Source: Talaromyces rugulosus
Taxonomy: Eukaryota; Ascomycota; Eurotiomycetes; Eurotiales; Trichocomaceae
NCBI RefSeq assembly: GCF_013368755.1
Contig: NC_049562.1
Span: 6,200,001 to 6,264,000 of the forward strand
Reading direction: 5' to 3'
DNA length: 64,000 nucleotides
The notes under the pieces were generated by a model. The model saw only the letters and a program-made list of their open reading frames with translations. It ran no database searches and had not been told where the DNA came from. Below are positions 56,024 to 64,000 of this stretch, one piece after another (position 1 is the first letter of the stretch; the number at the start of each line of letters is the position of its first letter). The translations under genes were made by a program, and so were the position numbers.

Positions 56024-56457
56024 TTCCCTTTTGATCTCTTTCGCTGGCAGGGGGCAGACATAGACTTATAACCTTTATTTGATTGTCTATATTGGTAGAG
56101 ATTTAATAAATAGCGCCCGGTTGTTGTATTTAATACTAAATGTTGATTTGGGTAGTTTTTGTCACTACACAATTTAGACTAAGGAATAATAGACTTTTTG
56201 ACCATAGTCTCATATAAACTGACAAGGTATTGGGGCCCCGTGCAAAAATCGATTCCTTAATTCTTAATCCTTGGGGTTACTATACTGGTAATTTGGTGGC
56301 GGTTACAAGCGAGGCCCAACATCAAGAGTTCAACTTTGAACCTGCGAACTGGATTAGAAAGATGGCGAATTTTAATATTGATTACTGAACTAATTTTTCT
56401 TCTTCTTTCTGTTTATATTCGAATATAAAGCAATATATGGCAAATTTGTCTAACCAT
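56024..56457. other. Intergenic between STAND gene and tRNA-Ile
   Basis: AT-rich trailer of the STAND gene; nothing recognisable. Confidence 0.5.
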
Positions 56458-56557
56458 GGTCGGTTAGATCAGTTGGTTAGATCGTGATGCTAATATATTG
56501 TGTGAAAAAAACATAACTGTTACGTCAAGGCCATGGGATCAAGACCCATACTGACCA
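56458..56557 (+). tRNA. tRNA-Ile(AAU) with intron, atypical sequence
   Basis: 100 nt including a 26-nt intron at the canonical site 37/38, leaving 74 nt. Stems pair: acceptor GGTCGGT/ACTGACC, D stem GATC/GATC, anticodon stem TGATG/CGTCA around loop CTAATA-A, T stem ATGGG/CCCAT. The D stem GATC/GATC (usual GCTC/GAGC) and A54 in the T loop (ATCAAGA) are unusual. A T8 run follows, as expected for RNA polymerase III. Probably functional but divergent; a pseudogene cannot be ruled out. Confidence 0.75.
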
Positions 56558-56639
56558 CGATACTTTTTTTTCTCAATTTTAGTATATACTCAATACTAAA
56601 CAGTTCTTCTTTTCTTTTTTTTAAAAAAAATCACTGGAA

Positions 56640-57199
56640 GAAGAGACACAGTACCACATTCCAGATCTAGTAGGCGAGCCACGCGGTTTCGGGTGAGAAA
56701 AGGTTAGTTGAAGAGGGCTTATGGACACATCAATTGATACACAGAGTAATTATATCATTGGATTCTTTAATTGGAGTAAGCCTGTACCGACTATCCGACA
56801 TATACCCCGGGCCAGAAACAGTGGACATGGGAATTGCTCAGTGAATTATATTTTCATGACACAAATCCCACAGACTCTTCTGAAACCCCCAGAAAACTAC
56901 GAGCAGCAGAGATGGTACTCGCAGCTTGGAAAGAGCACGAAATCGAGCGAGAGACGAATAATCCCCATAAGCCTCAGCCTGAACAACCTGCTTTCCTCAC
57001 CACTCTAGAGAATTTGCTGGTTCAAAGATCAGCCTCTCAGACAGGAACAGCAGGTAATCAGCAAAGACCCGAATCAGGAGATATTATGTAAATCACGATT
57101 TAGGTGTTGCACACAGGAGGAATGGAATTTGACCAAATGGATGCGAACTTTGAATCAGTGCTTCCTGACATAGATTGGTCCTTTTGGAGCAATTGGTAG
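56640..57199 (+). pseudogene. Possible remnant of a transcription-factor gene
   Basis: Overlapping short frames carry coding-looking sequence: LYFHDTNPTDSSETPRKLRA and AFLTTLENLLVQRSA (about 56840-57091), then after a stop, FDQMDANFESVLPDIDWSFW ending at 57199. That Asp/Trp-rich end resembles C-termini of fungal Zn2Cys6 regulators. The segments are not in one frame and the gap (29 nt) is too short for an intron, so this is read as decayed sequence. Low certainty. Confidence 0.35.
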
Positions 57200-58127
57200 T
57201 AGTCTATTAACACTTTAAAATAGCAGAATTCAAAGTATTTAATCCAGTCTGGACTTGAAGATTTAAAGTTATATTCACATATTAGAGCAAGGTGTTTGAA
57301 ATCCCTAAAAAGGGTTGCTCTAGTGATAATCCATACCCATTACTGTCTGAGGGTCAAATCCATGTCACCCTCGCTTAGTTAGCCTGGAGTTAAGACGAAG
57401 AAGATCCAAGTTTTATGGATCTCGACATGGACGACGAGAGTAGCTCTGTGATGAGAAGCATAGGATCAACAAGGAATGAAGTTGATTGATTTGAAAAGAA
57501 CATTGTTTTTTCTTCAAATATTTGAGATTTAGGTTCCATGACTATTCTAGAAACCAAGCCATTCGCATCTCTGAGAGATATCTTTTCTCCTCCTCCTCCT
57601 CTTGTCTCACACTGGGTGGGAACTTTGAGACCTTGAATGAAATTGGTTTGTAGGATTCAAGTTGATCACATTCGACCCAACCTTAATTATACACACCAGC
57701 ACTTTGTTGTTGCTGTTTGCTCACATTCCTTGATAGATACATAAATGCCCTCCGCTCCAAACCGGGTCGAATTGGGATTGTAAATGCTTTCGGTTCCTCT
57801 TCCTTACTCTTCGTTTTCAAGAGTTCATGATATTCATACATAGTTTTCCTGACTTTGCTTTCCAACTGTAGGTTGCTCTTTCCATCCGCCACGCACGAAC
57901 ACGCAGGAGATATAGTCGCAGAATTCTGAAAATTGGGTTTGTAACACAGAGATTCAGGGATTTTTAACCAAGACTCTCCAAGAAATGAATAGGAAAAAGA
58001 AATTCGATAATGATACTCCGGTAACGCCTCGCTGAGATGATTCAATGGTGCTAGAAAATAACAAAAGAGACGAGATGGTTCTGTGATAGAGTTTTTCGGT
58101 TTTGATGATTGGATCGGTGGGGTTTGT
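57200..58127. other. Intergenic, includes a 40-nt inverted repeat
   Basis: This lies between the remnant and the PRELI gene. TAGAGCAA (57283) and its exact complement TTGCTCTA (57315-57322) flank a GGTGTTTGAAATCCCTAAAAAGGG loop that itself holds CCCT...AGGG. A minus-strand frame overlapping 57683-58127 is an extension of the PRELI gene's trailer and is not coding. Confidence 0.45.
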
Positions 58128-58970
58128 TTAGTCGTCATCGTCTTCCACGTATCCTTTGTTAAGACTGTTGTTGGTGCCCTGTAGCCAAGCGTTCCGCCAT
58201 GTGCTGGTACTCTCAGCCTGCATGGGACGTCCACCCATGAGAGTGGCAGGAATGCCTTCACGGTCTCTGCGCATGCCCTCGAGAACGCCAACGATGCCGC
58301 CGTTTCGAAGTCTCTCTAGAACAATGTTCATGCCTTCTTTGCTGCGGAGAACGGCGTCTCGGGTGCGAGTGACTCCGATGAGCTCTATGGTCCGCTGGAT
58401 ACCGGCAGTTGATAGTGAGGAGAAAAATCCTTTCTTCGGTGCGTCCTCATCGGACTCGGAGCTGGATGACATCTCTTCAGCAGCCTTGCGGGCACGGTTG
58501 AGTAATTTCCCTTGCCCCAATCGAGATTTGAAGGTGACTGTTGTCCGCACATTGACCTTCTCGCCCTCGGCTGGCGTTTCAATGGTGTTTCCGGTGCCGC
58601 CATTTTCGCGCTGATACAGTTGCCTTTCGACAACACTGAGGATGCCAGTCCACTCCATGTTCCGCGACTCGGTCGTCATCCATCCCTCCCCAACGTCTAC
58701 GACCGTCTTCTCGAGAATAAAAGACTGTCCCGAGCTTTCGCTTCCACCGATTCCCTTTGGTAGTAGCTTCAGCAGCGCAGATGGGATCTTGGATTTTTTC
58801 AAATGGAGGCGTGTCGTGTGCAGTCGTTTGGTGTCCGGGTCGACATAGCGATCAATGACATCAGAAGTCAGGACATGTCTGGAATATGGATTCGGATATC
58901 GGAGGAAAAAGGCAAGCGATACGGCGGGGAAGGAATAGTCATAGGTGGAGTTGATTTCGAAGAATTTCAT
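58128..58970 (-). CDS. PRELI/MSF1-domain mitochondrial lipid-transfer protein (Ups-like)
   Basis: Single exon, 280 aa. The PRELI/MSF1 domain spans about residues 1-185: KFFEINSTYDYSFPAVSLAFFLRYPNPYSRHV (start), DPDTKRLHTTRLHLKKSKIPS, and NMEWTGILSVVERQLYQRE, all typical. Ups proteins bind phosphatidic acid or phosphatidylserine with Mdm35 in the intermembrane space and move it between membranes for cardiolipin synthesis. A Ser/Asp-rich linker (SSSSESDEDAP) and about 90 further residues with no recognised domain follow, longer than yeast Ups1/2/3. Which Ups subtype it is cannot be told. Confidence 0.92.
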   Translation of the reverse strand: MKFFEINSTYDYSFPAVSLAFFLRYPNPYSRHVLTSDVIDRYVDPDTKRLHTTRLHLKKSKIPSALLKLLPKGIGGSESSGQSFILEKTVVDVGEGWMTTESRNMEWTGILSVVERQLYQRENGGTGNTIETPAEGEKVNVRTTVTFKSRLGQGKLLNRARKAAEEMSSSSESDEDAPKKGFFSSLSTAGIQRTIELIGVTRTRDAVLRSKEGMNIVLERLRNGGIVGVLEGMRRDREGIPATLMGGRPMQAESTSTWRNAWLQGTNNSLNKGYVEDDDD

Positions 58971-59629
58971 CTTGTTTCGGGGGGGGTTTTCTTCTTCTTC
59001 TCCTTCTTCGTCTTCGTAGTGGCAGCAGTGGACTTCAAAAGACCAATGCCAATTTCACTGCATTACAATCGGTTCTGCAGGCAAAAGCAGAATAGGGCGT
59101 ATAAGTGTAGACAGTTGAAGTGTTGCGGATGGTGTGGAGGATGATGAAGGGGGATGATGCCGGAAGGCAAAAAACGCTGCGCTGGGCTCATGCTATGTTT
59201 CTCCTTTTTAGGACTAGTGCCAAGTCGCGGTTGTGGGTTATCCCGACGGCTTCCTATTGGTTCCTGGGTTGCAAGAAGTGCCAAGAACGGTAAATGCGGG
59301 GTTTTAGCCCACTAGTCACGTTGCTGCCAAGACATTTGGATTCGAAATGCTTCCAAGCCAATTCGTGTCTTGCTGGAATATTTATGTGTATAGAATTTTT
59401 ACGTGCTCAATATCTAGTGTCTACATGACCTTTAGGTCTATGTAGTTAGGTTTATGTTGGTTTTGGCAGAGATGTACAATTGAATTCGGCTCCAGAATCG
59501 TATCAATTGGTCTCTAAATTTATTGGGTTTGAAATTTACATACTAAATTGGCCAATTAAAAATCGCCAACGTGGACGACAAGGTATAATACCATCGTTAC
59601 TGACTCATAGGCTCCTGAATGCTGCAGCA
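58971..59629. other. Intergenic: PRELI promoter and ADC lyase 3' region
   Basis: CT-rich leader of the PRELI gene at 58980-59030. AT-rich beyond 59340. No gene was seen. Confidence 0.5.
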
Positions 59630-60448
59630 CTAACGGCCTTGCAAATTGAGCACAGCAGGGATGAACCCCCTCACTGCATTACTCAAGAAGCACTGTTCAC
59701 CATCGACAAGATCCTCTATTCGAATGACACGCTCAGTGCAAAAGCCTTGGTCAAGAGCAAATGCTCTGCTCGCGCTGACCATACCACCACTATCCAGAGA
59801 AGGCGTGACCCATTGAGAAGTATTTTCACCACCATGACGTTCTCTAAAGTACACAGTTGTAATGCTCCCTTCCATGATCTCACCCCGAGTGTTGACTAGT
59901 AGCACCTCTTTAGGGTCCATCGGAGAGGTAATACCAGCGCGATCCCTCGCCGCATTGTAGTGATTACGGGACGTAGTCTTGTGCGTTGTGAAGGGGGACG
60001 GGTCCGTCCCTTGTGAGTCAACGAAGAGCTGCCACGGGAACGTCGGGCTCAAGGATGTGTGGATATCGAACGAGGCGGGTAGAAACATGCATTGGAGAGG
60101 CCATGTGGCCGCAGGATGGACATCAATTGAACAGCAGCCCTCAATATCGACCACAATCCGCAATCTCCAAGCTTTGTGGCGATCAGGTATAAAGGTGTCC
60201 AGGACCCGAGTAAAACATTCTAGGTCTTTTTGGAGAAATTCAATTGCCTTTTCCCACTTGAATTCAATCGCAGCTTTCAAGAGGCGGTCTCGGTGATATT
60301 TGAGGAGGTAGTAGGGCGAGTCACGGGGCTCAGGATACCGCTGGTCAGAGTATTGCGTGACAGCATTGGGCAGGTCAGGATCGAATCGAAGAGATGATAT
60401 TATCTGGAACTCGGGGGCATCGGCTGGAAGATTGTGGTTAGAAGTCAT
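59630..60448 (-). CDS. ABZ2: Aminodeoxychorismate lyase-like PLP enzyme (Abz2-type)
   Basis: Single exon, 272 aa. It has the fold-type IV aminotransferase pattern: an N-terminal segment with ISSLRFDPDLPNA, a PLP-binding Lys in THKTTSRNHYNAARDRAG, EVLLVNTRGEIMEGSITTVYF, and VTPSLDSGGMVSASRAFAL, followed by NAVRGFIPA. This matches 4-amino-4-deoxychorismate lyase, which releases pyruvate to make p-aminobenzoate for folate. The family also includes branched-chain transaminases, but the short length and spacing fit lyase. The start is at the ATG 60448; an upstream non-ATG extension was rejected. Confidence 0.88.
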   Translation of the reverse strand: MTSNHNLPADAPEFQIISSLRFDPDLPNAVTQYSDQRYPEPRDSPYYLLKYHRDRLLKAAIEFKWEKAIEFLQKDLECFTRVLDTFIPDRHKAWRLRIVVDIEGCCSIDVHPAATWPLQCMFLPASFDIHTSLSPTFPWQLFVDSQGTDPSPFTTHKTTSRNHYNAARDRAGITSPMDPKEVLLVNTRGEIMEGSITTVYFRERHGGENTSQWVTPSLDSGGMVSASRAFALDQGFCTERVIRIEDLVDGEQCFLSNAVRGFIPAVLNLQGR

Positions 60449-60954
60449 AGTTAGTATCTGCAAGTGTTATCAAATGTTCTTGGGTGAACTGTTTGCAATT
60501 GTGTCCAAAACACGCTCTGTCCCGTAGATTTGAAATGACGATGGCGTCTCAAGCCAGCTCTGGATTACTGACCAGCTCACAGTCTGTGGACTGTAAGTAT
60601 ATACCAAATTCAGCCTCGATAAAACACGAGGAGAAAGGTAATTGTTGAATGTCGTGAAACAAAAATCCCGTGACTGGTCGGATCAGTCAGCTTGTTGGTG
60701 GAGCTGCCACGGGCCAATAAGGCGCGCGTGCTGGAGCGGGTCGCGGATGCGACAACTTTTCAGTTCCAAGCATCATCCCCGAGCTGTCCTTTGTAACACC
60801 ACGCCCGTCCTGGCTGATTATCGCCATCCTTTTTCTTATTCCATTGTGTTTTCCTCTGGAAATTAGCCTTTTTTAATTAATTATATTTTCCCTTGTATTT
60901 CTCGTTTTCCCCCGGTCATAGCTTGGGCCGAAAAATTCCACATCATCCATCAAC
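60449..60954 (+). promoter_or_regulatory. Divergent promoter of ADC lyase and Tom70 genes
   Basis: 506 bp between divergent genes. It contains GGGCCAATAAGG near 60712-60723 (a CCAAT box) and a pyrimidine-rich tract (60830-60910) close to the Tom70 start. Confidence 0.5.
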
Positions 60955-63047
60955 ATGGCCAACAATACATTTCCCGCAATGACGCCCGCGCAGAACGTTG
61001 TCATCGACACATCTTCCCTCTCGGCATCCTCTTCGTCGTCGGTCTGGGACCGCATCTCGAATTGGGTCTCGGAGAACAAGGCTGTTGTCTACACGGTTGC
61101 TGGTATCGCCGTGGTCGTGACTGGTGGAACAGTGTATTACCTTTCCACTAGCTCGCAAGAGCCTTCTGCCCCAAGGAAGAGCAAGAAAGAGAGGCGAAAA
61201 GAAAAGAAGAAGGCCGAAGAGGAGAAGAAGGTGCAGCAAGAGAAGCCTGCCGCGGAAGGTAAGTTTGATTTTTTTTCGCCCTTTTTTGTCGCGCCCCGTT
61301 CATCTAACATCGCTTACAGACAAGAAAGTCACGATCGAAGAGCCCGAGGAACTCCCAGAGGTAGATGAGACAACAGTTGATTCTTTGTCAGAAGAGGTAC
61401 GCGTTACAAACCGATCAATTGGAGGTTGCAGTTGCTGATGTCTTTGCAGACCAGGAAATCCTATGCGCAAAAGCTCAAGGCCGCCGGTAACAAAGCATAC
61501 GGATCGAAGGAGTACAACCGCGCAATTGAGCTGTACGGAAAAGCCATTATTTGCAAGCCAGACCCGATCTTCTACTCGAACCGTGCCGCTTGCTACAATG
61601 TCTTGTCCGAATGGGAGAAGGTGGTTGAGGATACTAGCGCAGCCCTCGCTATGGACAGCGAATACCTCAAGGCTCTGAATCGCCGAGCCATTGCGTACGA
61701 GCATCTGGAGAAATACGATGATGCTCTCCTCGACTTCACCGCCAGCTGCATCATTGATCAGTTCACCAACCGACAAAGCCGGGAATCTTTGGAAAGGCTA
61801 CTGAAGAAGGTCGCAGAGAAAAAGGCCAAGGAAATAATGGAGGCCAAGGGAAAGAAGCTTCCTGGTTCTACTTTCGTCACCAACTACCTTCAAAGCTTCC
61901 GTCCCAAGCCAATCCCTGAAGGTCTCGATGTTGATGACCTGGATGAGGCCTCTGGCAAGGGACAGCTGCGCAAGGGTTATTTGGCCATGGAGACAAAGAC
62001 TGGTGAGGGCTATGACGAGGCTGCACAAGCCTTTGAAAAGGCTCTTGAGCTGGGCGATCTTGGCGAGTATGAGGCCAATGCACTGAACATGCGCGCAACC
62101 TTTGCCTACCTGCATGGAAATGCGCTGGGCGCTCTCGAAGACCTCAACAAGAGTATTGAGTCCCAGCCGTCACTGGTCCAGAGCTACATCAAGCGCGCTA
62201 GCTTGCACCTCGAACTTGGTATTTTTCTCTTGCTTTTTTTAATATCTAGATGCAGACTGACAAGAAACAGGAAACAAGGACGCTGCGGTTGATGACTTTG
62301 AGCTTGCCATCACGAACAACAAAGATGACCCTGACATTTACTACCACCGTGCACAGCTTCATTTCATTCTTGGCGAATTTGCCGAAGCTGCCAAGGACTA
62401 CCAAAAGTCGATTGATCTCGACCCTGCCTTTATTTACTCGCACATCCAGCTTGGTGTGACCCAGTACAAGCTCGGATCTGTCGCCTCGGCCATGGCTACG
62501 TTTAAGCGGTCTGTCAAGAAGTTTGAGGACGTTCCTGATGTGTACAACTACTATGGCGAGCTGCTCCTTGACCAGCAAGATTTCCAGGGAGCCATCGACA
62601 AGTTCGACAAAGCTATTGAGATGGAAAGCAAGACTAAGCCCACAGCCATCAATGTACTGCCTTTGATCAACAAGGCCCTTGGTATCTTCCAATGGAAGCA
62701 AGACTCCAAGGAAGCTGAAAACCTCTGCCAGAAGGCTCTGATCAGTGAGTGGTTTCTTATTGGGTATTCGCGAGTTAAAAAACTAACCAGTGGTTACAGT
62801 TGACCCCGAGTGCGATATTGCCGTTGGAACCATGGCCCAGCTTCTCTTGCAACAAGGCAAGGTCGCCGAAGCGCTGAAATACTTCACACGAGCCGCCGAG
62901 CTCGCCCGCACAGAAGGCGAAGTTGTTAATGCCATTTCCTACGCCGAGGCCACCCGCACCCAGCTCGAAGTTCAAGAAAGGTACCCCCAGCTTGCAGAAC
63001 GCCTACAGTCGATGGGAGCCAACTTTGGCGGTCCTCCGGGATTCTAA
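60955..63047 (+). CDS. TOM70: Mitochondrial import receptor Tom70
   Basis: Five exons (60955-61258, 61320-61396, 61450-62218, 62271-62744, 62800-63047) give 623 aa. The N-terminus carries one membrane anchor ([20 protein letters not shown], about residues 43-62) followed by a Lys-rich stretch, so the rest faces the cytosol. TPRs follow: first the Hsp70/Hsp90-binding trio ([59 protein letters not shown]), then a longer C-terminal set binding preproteins (for example [19 protein letters not shown]). Tom70 takes carrier preproteins from chaperones to the TOM pore. Identity is certain. Confidence 0.97.
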
Positions 63048-64000
63048 ATTGATCATTGCAAGTAATATTATCAATCGTTGTCTCTCCCCTTCCCTCGACT
63101 TTAGATACGTCTTTCCGACTATACTCAACCTCCTATTGCTGCCATCTACGTCCACCTGAGGAACCATATCGCACTTGATACGTTGCCAGTCCTATTTAAT
63201 GTTTTAACAGTTGAATTTGTGTGCAATACTTGATGTCCTTAGGGACTCAATTTCATATCTCCCAGGGCCGGAGAGAGCCCTTCATTGTCTTTTCTTTTCT
63301 TTTCTCTTTCTTCCTCACATTTAGTGTGTGTGTATTTGGACTTGTCATTTTTAGCGTGCTACTTTGGGACTGGCAGTATCGGTGTAGGGTTTCAACCACG
63401 GGTGAATGAGACTGTTGGAAAGCGAGTTGTAGATGGAGAGATGTTTTTTTATCATATGTACAATAAAAAACTATTATTTTATAAATTCCGTTTGTCTTGT
63501 AATTAATACTCTTTTGTCGGTAGCAGTGTAAGGTAAGACTCGCTGTAATTATTATCCCCAGGAAAAATTAATGCGAGGCTACCTCTAGACCTTGTCGATC
63601 CTCCGGATTTTTTTGAAACCCCAGCTTTTTTTTTTGTTTTTGTTGGAGAAAGCTAAATCTTTGCATGTACAGTAAAATTGTAACGCTGACACGTCGTTTA
63701 AAATTTTTTAGGGTTTATTTGTGTTTTGTAGATCCGATGAATTTCCGAGATGCAGTGTTGTTTAAGACACATTATTGAAGATTGCATTTTTGCAATAGAT
63801 GATGAAATTAGAGCGAGCGTGTTTCAAATGTAGTGTACTACTACTACGTCAAGAATAATAGTGATACATAGGTCAGCTCAATACATGTAATAATACATGT
63901 TGGGTCAACTGATCAATTGATATAGGGTTTTGCGAAAAGAGTTAATTGATCCTGTCAACGTGATTGCATATAACTATGGTGAATGAATGACCTTTCGTCT
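63048..64000. other. Intergenic at window end
   Basis: Tom70 trailer, then AT-rich sequence with poly-T runs near 63620. Open frames are short and lack coding character. No RNA gene was seen before the window edge. Confidence 0.5.

Noticed and set aside
57683..58291. 202-codon minus frame overlapping the PRELI gene end
   Set aside because: It overlaps the conserved PRELI reading frame in another phase and extends into its trailer.
1..64000. CRISPR arrays, rRNA genes, insertion sequences, secondary-metabolite core genes (PKS/NRPS)
   Set aside because: Looked for and not found. This is eukaryotic nuclear DNA without these elements in the window.

Overview
The window is nuclear DNA of a filamentous ascomycete, most likely a Eurotiales-type mould (Aspergillus/Penicillium relatives). 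The reasons are many short GT-AG introns (about 50-125 nt) with CTAAC/CTGAC-like branch sites, a Zn2Cys6 regulator, a Goodbye-type STAND protein, a conidiation-protein-like secreted zincin, and genes tightly packed on both strands. Gene models were built by reading splice sites so that phase is kept across every junction. In most multi-exon genes the summed exon lengths were checked to be divisible by three.

Left part (1-25 kb) is mostly conserved core genes: translation factor eIF4A, a coiled-coil orphan, an FAHD1-like acylpyruvase, spindle-checkpoint kinase Mps1, a PWI/SR splicing cofactor, a 98-aa orphan, a Zn2Cys6 regulator next to a short-chain dehydrogenase with two CCAAT boxes between them, a PHO13-type HAD phosphatase, a predicted mitochondrial orphan, a GNAT acetyltransferase, mitochondrial ClpP, a nucleolin/Nsr1-like nucleolar protein with an unusual TGTGGG-repeat leader, and a single-pass membrane protein.

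Middle part (25-42.6 kb) is gene-poor and accessory in character. It holds a con-13-like secreted zincin, an AKR7-type aldo-keto reductase, the relic of a Rossmann-fold epimerase/NmrA-type gene, a tandem pair of tRNA-Gly(GCC) genes, a second GNAT gene, two divergent orphan genes sharing a 1.4 kb promoter, long AT-rich stretches with homopolymer runs, a six-exon secreted zincin that is only visible after splicing, and a frameshifted ORF.

Right part (43-64 kb) returns to denser genes: a class IV (SIRT6/7-like) sirtuin, an F-box-like orphan, gamma-glutamyltransferase, argininosuccinate lyase, a 1478-aa STAND/NLR protein (Goodbye, NACHT-like ATPase, TPR-like repeats, C-terminal ZZ-type zinc finger), an intron-containing tRNA-Ile(AAU) of unusual sequence, a possible transcription-factor remnant, a PRELI/MSF1 lipid-transfer protein, aminodeoxychorismate lyase and the import receptor Tom70.

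Five or six genes act in mitochondria (FAHD1-like, ClpP, the 451-aa protein, PRELI/MSF1, Tom70), but nothing suggests a functional cluster. The most interesting locus is the STAND protein at 51.4-56.0 kb, a candidate fungal innate-immunity or incompatibility receptor. Next come the repeat-bearing leader of the nucleolar protein gene and the use of very small exons (11, 19, 19 and 22 nt).
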